In this document: one piece after another, positions 1 through 7,688 of the stretch
How positions within the stretch are numbered: position 1 is the first letter of the stretch
Layout of the letters: each line of letters opens with the position of its first letter
Source: a virus
Virus record (IMG/VR): IMGVR_UViG_3300044640_002737
Coordinates: 248,001 to 312,000 of that record
Reading direction: 5' to 3' (one strand)
Length of the DNA: 64,000 bases
Program-made: the position numbers and the translations under genes
Notes under the pieces: model-generated
What the model saw: the letters and a program-made list of their open reading frames with translations, nothing else
What the model was told of the DNA's origin: nothing
Databases searched by the model: none

Positions 1-599
1 TCCATAACTTCTCCAGCATCGTTAACATCCAATACCATTCTACGTATTGCTAATATAGCAGCAAGTAACCAGTTTCTATGAGCTGATTTATATTTACTTT
101 CAGATGTTTTGTAGTCAGGTGAATAGTAGATAAACTTTGCCCATTCCATATCAGCAACGGGTATTAAATCAAGCTGTACAATTCCGTTAGTTTGATCACC
201 GTTTATAGGCCATCCTATACTTACTATATTTAGTCCCTTCAAATAATTTATTTCAGGTTCGAATCCCAATTTGCTTGTTAGCTCTTCCGATCCACTTAAT
301 ATCGAATAAATATATCCAGATACCTCCTTTAGTGGCACATTGAATAAATTAGAATCAAGTCCAAGATCAAGATCACCCGATGTATCATCTGGATTTTTCT
401 TTTTCCCTATGCTTCCAATAACGATGTATTCACCAGCAGATGAATTGGGATTTACACCAATAATCGGCAACAATATGCTCTTTATTGAGGCTAGTGTTTC
501 TTCAAACTCATCCTCCCTTATTCTTCTAGATGTTTTAATAGCGGCACCACCCTCTAATAAAATTACAAAGTTATTAAATGATAGCGTTTTATTGTGCAT
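1..599 (-). CDS. Nucleotidyltransferase-fold protein (C-terminus beyond window)
   Basis: Reading from the ATG at 599, the frame stays open for 199 codons to the window edge, so the C-terminus is missing. Residues 60-83 contain a Gly-Ser pair (62-63) followed by an Asp-Leu-Asp pattern (D76, D78). A third acidic residue (D144) sits in a hydrophobic strand, VQLDLIP. This is the carboxylate arrangement of the polymerase-beta-like nucleotidyltransferase superfamily, whose members transfer a nucleotide to RNA, protein or small molecules. The substrate cannot be inferred. The N-terminus (FNNFVILLEGG) resembles a T4 capsid-targeting peptide. The start overlaps the end of the upstream 183-residue gene by 11 bases, suggesting translational coupling. 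The fold call comes from motif reading only. Confidence 0.6.
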   Translation of the reverse strand, partial: MHNKTLSFNNFVILLEGGAAIKTSRRIREDEFEETLASIKSILLPIIGVNPNSSAGEYIVIGSIGKKKNPDDTSGDLDLGLDSNLFNVPLKEVSGYIYSILSGSEELTSKLGFEPEINYLKGLNIVSIGWPINGDQTNGIVQLDLIPVADMEWAKFIYYSPDYKTSESKYKSAHRNWLLAAILAIRRMVLDVNDAGEVM

Positions 600-1140
600 T
601 GCTTGTCTTTTTATAATACCTCTCCATTATACCATTCATATAATCGGCGTACATTTCCTCTTCCTTATTCTTAGGGTTTGCTGGATCAAAATCCTTCCCG
701 AAGTATTTTTTACCCTTGATCACTCCAGATTTATAGAACTTTTCAGCATCAGCATCGGTAACTTTTTTATCACCAATATTATCCCTTTCCCATTTATTAA
801 GGATTTCAGTCTTTTTAGCTTTTAGTTCGTCCTTAGTAAACTTATTTGAACTTTTCTCCTCTTTACTTGATCCTTTAGGTGTTAAGAAATCTGCAACAGC
901 AGCTCCAGCTCCGGTAATTAATCTAAATACATTAGGAATTAGGTTGGTTGCTCTTCTTGCAGCTTGATATTTGTCATCAGAATCATAATAACTAGAATAG
1001 TAATTAGAATCCTTCATATCATCACCAACTCTCGTGTTCATATCTCTAAGCCATCTACTAAATGTAGTCTTCCCTGTGCTGCCCTCGGAGCTAGCTTCGG
1101 ATACATTGTTAGTAAATTCAGTAAATGATTTCATTATCAT
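589..1140 (-). CDS. Hypothetical protein with capsid-targeting-like N-terminus
   Basis: This 183-residue protein has no recognised domain. It starts Met-Ile-Met; the second ATG at 1134 would give MKSFTEFTNNVSEA, which resembles the T4 internal-protein signal MKTYQEFIAEA, with VSE at the place where the T4 prohead protease cuts after Ile/Leu-x-Glu. The middle (about 65-92) is mildly hydrophobic with Gly/Ala (ITGAGAAVADFL). The second half is strongly charged and Lys-rich. A GATATATA octamer lies 18 bases upstream of the ATG, so the gene probably has its own promoter, separate from uvsW. It overlaps the nucleotidyltransferase-like gene downstream. A head-internal role is inference from the N-terminus alone. 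Confidence 0.7.
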   Translation of the reverse strand: MIMKSFTEFTNNVSEASSEGSTGKTTFSRWLRDMNTRVGDDMKDSNYYSSYYDSDDKYQAARRATNLIPNVFRLITGAGAAVADFLTPKGSSKEEKSSNKFTKDELKAKKTEILNKWERDNIGDKKVTDADAEKFYKSGVIKGKKYFGKDFDPANPKNKEEEMYADYMNGIMERYYKKTSNAQ

Positions 1141-1157
1141 AATTAAAATGTTTTCTG

Positions 1158-1165
1158 TATATATC
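1158..1165 (-). promoter_or_regulatory. GATATATA promoter-like octamer
   Basis: GATATATA on the minus strand, 17 bases before the ATG at 1140. One of nine exact copies found in short intergenic gaps, all oriented towards the downstream gene. Likely a phage-specific promoter core. Confidence 0.6.
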
Positions 1166-1175
1166 CCAATGAAAA

Positions 1176-2732
1176 CTAAAGTTTAACTTTGTATATTTTA
1201 TAATCGAAAGATTCCTTCTTGTATATCTCCATTCTCTCCAGACTATGTTTCATTAAATAATTCAAATAATTTTTGGTACTAAAATCGTCAACGAAATCTA
1301 TAATATTTACTTTGTCCTTTCCTTCCATTTTACGCATACCCCTACCTAAACTCTGCTTAATTAGAACTTCACTCTTATATGATTCAACAAGAAATATATT
1401 ATGCAGATTATTGATCGAAATACCGGTAGAGAATGTTCCATAAGTTGCTATAAGGACCTTATTTTCACCCGAGCTCATTCTTGTTTTATATTCCTCTCTT
1501 AGAGCTTCATTTGTTCCACCTTCGACGTAGAAAACCTCCTTGTCCGAGTTTTTCTCTCTTAGTAAATTCCATATCTGCTTTCCGTATTCATCCTTAACTG
1601 ATTGAAATAGTACTAGTGAATTCTTAGAACTTTTACTAATGAAATCAACTATGTAATTAAGTCTTTTTCTGCTTTCTATAACTAACTTTCTTTCTATGTT
1701 ATAAAACTCATTTCCTTCTATTTTTTTATCCGATGATTTATTCGAATTGTTAAGTTTTATGTCAGCAAGTTTTTGTTTATAGCTATCTTCAAGCCAATCC
1801 ATAATAACAACCTTTATCGAAACAGGTGTTGCATAGTTATTATCAAAAAGATAGCTTGGCGGGATTTCAACAACAAGTGGACCTAAAAATTGCTGTATTG
1901 TCATATAATCAGCGGTTCCTTTCTTTGTCAATGTTCCGGTTAGACCAAATCTCCATCTAGAGTGCATGCAATTTGCAACTATCTTCTTTATGGACATGGA
2001 ATTCGTATGGTGTGCTTCATCAACAAAAACAACATCAACATCAGCAAAAAATTCTGGTTCCTTCTTCACCAGTGATTGGAAAGTACCCATAATGACATCA
2101 CAGCCTTCCCTGAGCTTACTTCCTCCACCGATTTGCTGAATCTTAACTCCTAATTTTTCTATTCCATAATCCTCGAAATCGTCGCTCCCTTGAAAAACAA
2201 GATTATTATTGGGAACTATCATCATATATTTTTTAATGAGTCCCTTGGATTTCAAATAAGCAAATATCATAAATGATATTAATGTCTTACCTGACGAAGT
2301 GGCTACCTCAGAAATAGAATATCTGTATCTTATAATCTTCCAAGCCGTTTCTATCTGATAATCTCTGGGTTTCTTATCGGGATCACCACCTATACCATCC
2401 TCAAAAAATTCATTCACCCATGTAGTAAAATCCTCTAGTGTTATGTCCCTTATAATAATCTCCTCTATGCCTTTTATTTGCATCTCGATTTTATACTTCT
2501 CACCTATCTCAAGAACCTCTCTCCATAATCCAATAGGAACCTTCCACATATTTCCTTTCTTCTCTATAAAGCATATGTTTCCGTCCCATATCTTCTTCTT
2601 AACCAGTGGATGGAAATAGAAGTTATGGATCTTTTGCGTTAGTGATATATCTAGTTGTTTTTTCTCGACCTCGTCCAGGGATTCAATTAATATCATCCAT
2701 TGTTGGTCTTCTGAAACTTGAAATTTTAACAT
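1176..2732 (-). CDS. uvsW: UvsW-like superfamily 2 DNA helicase
   Basis: This 518-residue protein is about the length of T4 UvsW, a helicase that unwinds D-loops, R-loops and branched recombination intermediates and helps switch from origin- to recombination-dependent replication. The N-terminal ~110 residues match the small accessory domain of UvsW in placement. The helicase core shows a Q-motif-like KPRDYQ (about 121-126), Walker A ATSSGKT (144-150), DEAH (238-241), a LTGT motif III and a C-terminal QSLGRGMRK motif VI with the arginine finger. It follows the UvsY-like gene by 15 bases, the same neighbourhood as uvsW-uvsY in T4. No promoter octamer lies in front, so it is probably cotranscribed with the primase and UvsY-like genes. 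Confidence 0.9.
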   Translation of the reverse strand: MLKFQVSEDQQWMILIESLDEVEKKQLDISLTQKIHNFYFHPLVKKKIWDGNICFIEKKGNMWKVPIGLWREVLEIGEKYKIEMQIKGIEEIIIRDITLEDFTTWVNEFFEDGIGGDPDKKPRDYQIETAWKIIRYRYSISEVATSSGKTLISFMIFAYLKSKGLIKKYMMIVPNNNLVFQGSDDFEDYGIEKLGVKIQQIGGGSKLREGCDVIMGTFQSLVKKEPEFFADVDVVFVDEAHHTNSMSIKKIVANCMHSRWRFGLTGTLTKKGTADYMTIQQFLGPLVVEIPPSYLFDNNYATPVSIKVVIMDWLEDSYKQKLADIKLNNSNKSSDKKIEGNEFYNIERKLVIESRKRLNYIVDFISKSSKNSLVLFQSVKDEYGKQIWNLLREKNSDKEVFYVEGGTNEALREEYKTRMSSGENKVLIATYGTFSTGISINNLHNIFLVESYKSEVLIKQSLGRGMRKMEGKDKVNIIDFVDDFSTKNYLNYLMKHSLERMEIYKKESFDYKIYKVKL

Positions 2733-2747
2733 ATAAATTAGTTATTT

Positions 2748-3194
2748 CTATTTCACCGTAGATCCTCTTAGATAATCCTCCAACGATATTCTTTGGCGAA
2801 CCCCGTATAGCATGTGATCGGTGGTTTGTATTGTTTGGTCTATGAATTTTCTATGTCCTTCAACCAATTCTATCTTTTCTGATATCTCGCTTAAATCTCC
2901 CTCGATCAACACTGTTTTCTCATTAGATCCGTATCTAACATCACTTCTTTCAGAATAATCCTTCATCTTTCTGGATTTTTCAGTTCTGTATTTAGAATTA
3001 AGTTTGGATACAATTGATGCCAGTTTATAACTATATTCAAGCAGTACCTGTCTCTGACTAAATAGATCAATCTGAGCCTTAGCTAGAGTCTGTATATCCT
3101 TCATTTGTATTGCTATTACTTGGACCTTTTCTCTCCATTCGTTTCTCTCTGTTTCGAAGATTTTATTAAAGTCGCTTTTTTGCTCTGTAGACAT
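2748..3194 (-). CDS. uvsY: UvsY-like recombination mediator
   Basis: The ATG at 3194 sits one base after the stop of the upstream 82-residue gene and gives a 148-residue protein; an upstream in-frame extension overlapping that gene is less likely. The protein is all-helical and highly charged, as in T4 UvsY (137 residues), which loads the UvsX recombinase onto gp32-coated ssDNA. The arrangement Lys/Tyr-rich helix, EK-TVL-IEGD segment and C-terminal helix with the RQRISLEDYLRG end resembles UvsY. Its place directly before uvsW supports the call. Sequence similarity is at family-feel level only, so a structure-based comparison would be needed to be certain. Confidence 0.6.
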   Translation of the reverse strand: MSTEQKSDFNKIFETERNEWREKVQVIAIQMKDIQTLAKAQIDLFSQRQVLLEYSYKLASIVSKLNSKYRTEKSRKMKDYSERSDVRYGSNEKTVLIEGDLSEISEKIELVEGHRKFIDQTIQTTDHMLYGVRQRISLEDYLRGSTVK

Positions 3195-3195
3195 A

Positions 3196-3444
3196 TTAGA
3201 ATAGATTTGTTTTTGTTTTTTGTTTTTTCTTGCCAGATAAATCAACAACTCTTACGTTTTTTGATATCTCGTTTTTACCTTCAGTTTTAGGGTCTGCTAT
3301 TTTAGGTTCAGAGAATTCTGTATTTACTTCATATAAATCGGACTCTATGACCTTTATTGGAAATTTTATCTTGCTAGTCGATCTTCGAGTAACCTCTTTT
3401 TCCCAATCATCGGTGAGATCTATATGTATATTAGAATTATCCAT
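3196..3444 (-). CDS. Small hypothetical protein in recombination operon
   Basis: An 82-residue, highly charged protein with no recognised motif. The N-terminus is acidic (DLTDDWEKEV), and the C-terminus is basic (GKKKQKTKT). Its start overlaps the end of the primase gene by 8 bases, and its stop lies one base from the UvsY-like start, so the three are almost certainly translated from one message. That position suggests a small replication or recombination accessory factor, but nothing in the sequence shows a function. Confidence 0.65.
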   Translation of the reverse strand: MDNSNIHIDLTDDWEKEVTRRSTSKIKFPIKVIESDLYEVNTEFSEPKIADPKTEGKNEISKNVRVVDLSGKKKQKTKTNLF

Positions 3445-4501
3445 TTATAAAATATCCAAGATCTAAAATGTCATTGGTAAAATAGTTATCAAGCCTTTTA
3501 ATTTTCTTACCGGTGGTTCTTAAATGTATAACTAAATCATTAAGATCCCATTTTTTATTTTTATTTATATTATTCTCCTCCAGAAATTTACCCCAGTTGA
3601 AAACAGTGTGTCCCTTGCTTAGTAGATCCATTGTTTTTTCTATACCTGATTTATCCCAATCATACCAATACCTAACATTGTCAACCTCAAATGGAAATTT
3701 GTTTTCTAAAGAACATAAGCCAACCGAATTATTCCAAAAGAAAGAATCCATTGGTCCTTCAAATACTGTTATATCTGAGGAAAAATCCAAATTACCTATC
3801 CCAAAAACATGGGATATTGGATCTACAGCTCGTACCTTATCTATGAAATCCTGGTCCGTTACCTTAAGTAATTTTTCATATATTCCACTTAGTTTATATG
3901 TAAGATATTTGGCTGATCCCTTAATAGAATTCATATTTCTAACTTGGAGACCTAATATTTTATCATCGGGTGTTAAATTAAAAAGAAATAGTCTTTCCCA
4001 TTTACTATCCCATGCAAACTTTTTATCTAGCTTCTGGTGTCTCCTTGTAACGTATCTTTGTATACTAGATCCGTACACTTCAACCAATTTCATTTTGGAC
4101 ATAAATGTTTCCCTCGGAATTAATAGATCAGTGATGTCATTATCAAAGAAGTAGCTTATATCAACTTTACCATATACGGTTCTTCTTGTTCCCCTAACTT
4201 CCTCTAATACGCTTCTTATTTCATCCCTTTCAGTACCATTTAATTTACCATGTACAGCAAAATCCTTAAAGAAGCTGATAGCATCCTTGAATATTCCACA
4301 TCCACCATTATAGCATTTATACCCAAGGGTATCTAAATAGAAGTTTCCCCTTTTTTTCTTAGAGTCGTGTGAATCACCACAATACGGACAAGAGAAATTA
4401 AGTCGGTTACCCGCCTTATAAACTATTTGTTTATTTGGGTCTCTGGCAAATTCCTTTGCCAATACCGATCTTACTAAATCTTCTATTTTTCCTTGTTGCA
4501 T
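3437..4501 (-). CDS. DNA primase, zinc finger plus TOPRIM (gp61-like)
   Basis: The primase makes RNA primers for lagging-strand synthesis alongside the replicative helicase. From the ATG at 4501 the protein has 354 residues. A CHC2-like zinc ribbon is formed by C38, C41, C63 and C68 (CPYC and CYNGGC). The TOPRIM core shows the catalytic Glu in FEGPMD (E248, D252) and the metal-binding DWD (281-283). Length and layout fit T4 gp61 and other DnaG-related phage primases. An upstream ATG at 4525 is possible, but it would read through the terminator hairpin between gp32 and this gene, so 4501 is preferred. It is the first gene of a run primase, small protein, UvsY-like, UvsW. Confidence 0.9.
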   Translation of the reverse strand: MQQGKIEDLVRSVLAKEFARDPNKQIVYKAGNRLNFSCPYCGDSHDSKKKRGNFYLDTLGYKCYNGGCGIFKDAISFFKDFAVHGKLNGTERDEIRSVLEEVRGTRRTVYGKVDISYFFDNDITDLLIPRETFMSKMKLVEVYGSSIQRYVTRRHQKLDKKFAWDSKWERLFLFNLTPDDKILGLQVRNMNSIKGSAKYLTYKLSGIYEKLLKVTDQDFIDKVRAVDPISHVFGIGNLDFSSDITVFEGPMDSFFWNNSVGLCSLENKFPFEVDNVRYWYDWDKSGIEKTMDLLSKGHTVFNWGKFLEENNINKNKKWDLNDLVIHLRTTGKKIKRLDNYFTNDILDLGYFING

Positions 4502-4504
4502 AAT

Positions 4505-4546
4505 AAAAAGAAGGGAACAACCCAAGAAGGATGTTCCCTTTTAGTT
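4505..4546 (-). terminator. Hairpin terminator after gp32-like gene
   Basis: A 9-bp stem (AAGGGAACA at 4511-4519 pairs with TGTTCCCTT at 4532-4540) is followed on the minus strand by CTTTTTAT. It lies directly between the ssDNA-binding gene and the primase ATG and would end most gp32 transcripts, keeping the primase operon at a lower level. Confidence 0.8.
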
Positions 4547-4555
4547 TTTAATTTA

Positions 4556-5533
4556 TTAAAGGTCTGCGTAAAGATCTTCTAATGAAGAACTACTATTGCT
4601 TGAAGGAGCGGAAGATTCAGTTCTTTCAACATGTCCAGCAACTTTAGTTTGAGATACCTCAGCGTATAAATCACCAGATGTAGACTCTTGTTCCATTACT
4701 GGAGCTGGAGCTGATTGAGCTGGCGCAGTTCTTGCAGGAGCAGAAGCAACACCACCAACGATCTCGTTAACCAATCTTTGATCAGGAACTGTGTTTCTGA
4801 TTACACTCATAACTTTCTCAGTCATATCATCATCCCAGTCCTTATAATCAAAACTTGATAAGTTTTTAGGTCCATCGTTTAAATAATCGAGAATTTTTGC
4901 CATATCCTCCTGAGATTTTTTCATAGAAACCCCATCGATCTTAATTGCATTTTTTTCACCCACGAATGAGCAAAGATCGTAGTTATTCCATTCACCAACT
5001 TTTCTAACACTTAATGCGAATTCTCTACCTTCGAAAAGATCGAAAGGATTACAAGAATCACCGTATTCTGGTTTAAGTTGTGCCTCGATCATATCATTCA
5101 ATTTTTTACCAAATTTGAAGATCATGATCTTTCCTTCCAATTCAGGTTTGTTTTTATCCTGAACGATTTGAACTAACGAATAGAAATCCTCTTTTCTTGA
5201 GAAGCTCTTAGCTAATTCCTGGTCTGCAGCAGAATGTGAATTCTTTAACTTCCAGAACATGTCTTTAAGAATTGATTTCTTACCAACAGTTGATGGACAA
5301 TCGGCTGAAAATCCGTCTCCTGATACTGGATCATTCAAATACACATAATATTTGTGAACCTTAGATACCGCTGGATCTGCTGGATTAGGCACAAATCTAA
5401 TTAAAGATTTATAAACTCCATCCTTACCGTTTTCAGGATATGGCTTATAAAATTCCGAATCTTTTGATTCTACTGCGTTTGCTTTCGTTACGAACGCCTC
5501 TGCGTCCAAATTGAAAATGTCTAAATTACTCAT
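4556..5533 (-). CDS. gp32-like single-stranded DNA-binding protein
   Basis: This 325-residue protein binds and protects ssDNA during replication and recombination. It has the gp32 layout: a short N-terminal segment for self-association, an OB core rich in aromatic and basic residues (about 25-230; for example KPYPENGKDGVYKSLIRFVPNP and FWKLKNSHSAADQELAKSF), a Ser/Ala/Pro linker (260-285) and an acidic C-terminal tail ending LEDLYADL, the usual protein-docking tail. The T4 zinc knuckle (His plus three Cys) is absent, with only two scattered Cys in the core. A strong hairpin terminator follows. The A-rich leader without Shine-Dalgarno is typical of this window. It is surrounded by replication genes. 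Confidence 0.85.
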   Translation of the reverse strand: MSNLDIFNLDAEAFVTKANAVESKDSEFYKPYPENGKDGVYKSLIRFVPNPADPAVSKVHKYYVYLNDPVSGDGFSADCPSTVGKKSILKDMFWKLKNSHSAADQELAKSFSRKEDFYSLVQIVQDKNKPELEGKIMIFKFGKKLNDMIEAQLKPEYGDSCNPFDLFEGREFALSVRKVGEWNNYDLCSFVGEKNAIKIDGVSMKKSQEDMAKILDYLNDGPKNLSSFDYKDWDDDMTEKVMSVIRNTVPDQRLVNEIVGGVASAPARTAPAQSAPAPVMEQESTSGDLYAEVSQTKVAGHVERTESSAPSSNSSSSLEDLYADL

Positions 5534-5594
5534 AATTTTTCTTTTAATTTTAAATTTTACTTTTTTGTTTACTTTTTGTTTCTCTTTATTGATT

Positions 5595-6194
5595 TTATTT
5601 CATTCCCAATTGGCGCTCTATCATATCAATCAGGGAATGTATTATTTTGATATGTAGTTCTTGCGTACGATCCGCATATTTATTTACTGGTGTTAGTATG
5701 ATATTATCGATAAGGTGGCTAAAAAGCATTCTTACGTCGCTTTCTGGGCGGTCTGATGTGAGTATGACAACCTTCATCCCCATTCTCTTGGCAGTAACCA
5801 GAGCACGAGTGATATTATTAGAATTTCCTGAAGTTGTTATACCGAAAAATACGTCGCCTTCGTTTCCAACAGCTTCAATATATCTAGAAAAAATCTGGTC
5901 GAAGCCATAATCATTTCCAACACAAGTTATGTGACTAGGATCAGATATGGAAACAGCGGCTAAAGCTTCCCTGTTCTCACGATACCTCCCGCTAAGTTCC
6001 TCTGCAAAATGCATAGCATCGCACATGGACCCGCCATTTCCTGCAGAAATTATTTTATTACCGTTACTTAATGATGTGATGATTGTTTCGGCTGCCTCTG
6101 TTACGGAGTTTAGATACTCGTCGTTATTAATGAAGTCATTTAGAATGCTAGAGGCTTCCTGTAGATGCGTTTTTAATATTTCCTTTAATTCCAT
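5595..6194 (-). CDS. gmhA: Phosphoheptose isomerase GmhA
   Basis: GmhA converts sedoheptulose 7-phosphate to D-glycero-D-manno-heptose 7-phosphate, the first step of ADP-heptose synthesis for lipopolysaccharide. The 199 residues match the full length of bacterial GmhA. The SIS-domain motif AGNGGSMCDAMHFAEEL (51-67) and SGNSNN (122-127) bind the sugar phosphate. The zinc ligands known from the E. coli enzyme are all present as H62, E66, Q178 and H186, so it looks active. The gene overlaps the end of the RuvC-like gene by 47 bases, and no later ATG would keep the zinc site. It could alter host or virion surface sugars, fitting with the glycosyltransferase at 35.7 kb. The surface role is inference. 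Confidence 0.92.
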   Translation of the reverse strand: MELKEILKTHLQEASSILNDFINNDEYLNSVTEAAETIITSLSNGNKIISAGNGGSMCDAMHFAEELSGRYRENREALAAVSISDPSHITCVGNDYGFDQIFSRYIEAVGNEGDVFFGITTSGNSNNITRALVTAKRMGMKVVILTSDRPESDVRMLFSHLIDNIILTPVNKYADRTQELHIKIIHSLIDMIERQLGMK

Positions 6195-6855
6195 AAAATT
6201 CCTTTAATTCTTCCTTTAAATATAAATTAATCCAAGTTGCGTCAACAATATCGTCGATTGGTTTATTAACAACCTTTTTACCGGTTATCCATTCTTCCTT
6301 ATTGCTTTCTAGTATTCTAGAGAAGATGAATAAATTTGTTTCATCCTCGATATAATTACATAACGCATGGTAAAGTTCGTCCTTCTTAGCATTTCCCTTT
6401 ACCGCATATTTTTTAATTGATGTTGGTGAGAATACATGAAAGTTATCAACGCCAATATCATTAATTATTCTTTCCCTTAACAGTGCAGTTGCCATTGAAA
6501 TATCAATTAGCGAATTACCATTAGACGAAAAACTTAAACCCTCCATTGCAACATGGAATGGTTCTTTTCCCATTATAGATATTATAGATTTCCATAGGGT
6601 ATCAACTATATCTAAGAAATAGGTTATCTTAATTCTTTCTCTTTCCGAATAATTTTCGGGAAGATCCTTTTTTTCTAAGAATATCAATTTGAAAGCATCA
6701 TCACAACTTAATATGTGATATGGTTTCTTGATGTTCTTAGAAAGGGATTCCTCACTTCTATCTGATCTTGTTATAGATCCCCAGGTGTATTTGCCATCAA
6801 CCAAACAACAGAAAGCGGGGGAGTTTATAGAAAAGTCTATTCCGACTAAATTCAT
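6148..6855 (-). CDS. RuvC-like Holliday junction resolvase
   Basis: A 235-residue protein with an RNase H/RuvC fold. The first strand carries D7 (VGIDFS), the second acidic residue is E105 (AMEGLSF), and the C-terminal helix has DDIVDA with D201, D202 and D205. These are the positions of the RuvC catalytic tetrad. SPTSIKKYAVKGNAKKDE (143-160) corresponds to the segment preceding the last helix in RuvC relatives. The enzyme would resolve branched DNA before packaging, the task done by endonuclease VII in T4. It lies four bases after a small gene and overlaps gmhA downstream. No frameshift is seen. A different RuvC-like nuclease activity cannot be excluded. Confidence 0.8.
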   Translation of the reverse strand: MNLVGIDFSINSPAFCCLVDGKYTWGSITRSDRSEESLSKNIKKPYHILSCDDAFKLIFLEKKDLPENYSERERIKITYFLDIVDTLWKSIISIMGKEPFHVAMEGLSFSSNGNSLIDISMATALLRERIINDIGVDNFHVFSPTSIKKYAVKGNAKKDELYHALCNYIEDETNLFIFSRILESNKEEWITGKKVVNKPIDDIVDATWINLYLKEELKEFYGIKGNIKNASTGSL

Positions 6856-6858
6856 ATA

Positions 6859-7095
6859 TTATATACTAGGAGCGATCTTCTGTCCAGTGCTACCTGTATA
6901 ATTATAAACTTTGGAAAGTTTATCGAAGCACTTCTTCATCTGATCCTCTGTTAAACAATCAACAATATCGTTTAAAACTCTCTGGTCGTTACCAGAAGCT
7001 GCAACTAATAAGTTCTTCATGTGGTCTTTTTCACTGTAAAGTGGCTGACCGTATTTCATTTCGTTAATCTTTTTTAGATCTGTGAATGTCTTCAT
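6859..7095 (-). CDS. Small hypothetical protein with targeting-like N-terminus
   Basis: A 78-residue protein without known domain. It begins MKTFTDLKKINEMKYG, which resembles the T4 capsid-targeting peptide, and INE would fit the Ile/Leu-x-Glu prohead-protease site. The remainder is predicted helical (CLTEDQMKKCFDKLSKVYNY). It follows a GATATATA octamer and ends three bases before the RuvC-like start, so it probably heads the transcript leading into the resolvase and gmhA. Function unknown. Confidence 0.65.
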   Translation of the reverse strand: MKTFTDLKKINEMKYGQPLYSEKDHMKNLLVAASGNDQRVLNDIVDCLTEDQMKKCFDKLSKVYNYTGSTGQKIAPSI

Positions 7096-7113
7096 ATCTT
7101 GTTTTTATTTATG

Positions 7114-7121
7114 TATATATC
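7114..7121 (-). promoter_or_regulatory. GATATATA promoter-like octamer
   Basis: Minus-strand GATATATA, 18 bases before the ATG at 7095 and directly after the stop of the tail-tube-like gene. It marks the switch from structural genes to the replication block. Confidence 0.6.
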
Positions 7122-7670
7122 TTAATTCGATTCAAAAACTATATCTATATAGTTAGCTTTGAATCCAACATTAAATGTTGCATCCTGTGCAGCATTTGAT
7201 GTATAGTTTAATTCAAATTCGGAAAATGAGGTAAGCGTAACCTCCTTAAAAGTAACTGAGACCACTATGTTTCCATCGCTGTCCATGATCCTTATTGGTA
7301 AATTCTGTATAAATATTTGTTCGTTTGCAAAATTTAAAAAATGCAGAATCGTGTCCATCATTATAAAATAATTAATGAACCCATCAACCAATCTAAACTG
7401 AACACTGAAATCCTTTGAAAATAGTTCCTGAACTGGGGTTGAACTTTTATATGTTATTTTTTTACCTAATGGTCTAACTTGTTCAACTGAATCTATTGAC
7501 ATTCCAGGGAATCCTATTGATTGTATCGTACTATTTACATAATTTTGTATAGTATCATAAGGAATAGGTTGTTTCTTTATATAGGGAAGATATTTATTAA
7601 TAACCTTCTCCGGAAAGAAGCCCTTAGGAAATACGAAATAAAAACTATTCTGCTTTGAATTTAATAACAT
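7122..7670 (-). CDS. Tail tube-fold protein (gp19/gp54-like)
   Basis: This 182-residue protein resembles the T4 tube-fold family (gp19, gp48, gp54) in its pattern. It has a PGMSIDSV segment (about 55-62), an FSVQFRLVDGFINYF strand-helix (about 88-103) matching the FLVDEDF-NY motif of those proteins, and a beta-rich C-terminus ending in FKANYIDI. Such proteins stack as hexamers in the tail tube or cap the baseplate hub. Whether this is the major tube protein or a minor tube initiator is unclear. It is the last structural gene before the replication block and ends directly at a promoter-like octamer. The assignment is by pattern rather than clear identity. Confidence 0.5.
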   Translation of the reverse strand: MLLNSKQNSFYFVFPKGFFPEKVINKYLPYIKKQPIPYDTIQNYVNSTIQSIGFPGMSIDSVEQVRPLGKKITYKSSTPVQELFSKDFSVQFRLVDGFINYFIMMDTILHFLNFANEQIFIQNLPIRIMDSDGNIVVSVTFKEVTLTSFSEFELNYTSNAAQDATFNVGFKANYIDIVFESN

Positions 7671-7688
7671 TTCTAATCTATATTTTTA

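Noticed and set aside
340-825. 161-codon plus-strand frame
   Set aside because: It runs antisense to two minus-strand genes, one with nucleotidyltransferase motifs, and has no motif.
3513-4154. 213-codon plus-strand frame opposite the primase gene
   Set aside because: It lies wholly antisense to a gene with clear zinc and TOPRIM motifs and has no domain of its own.
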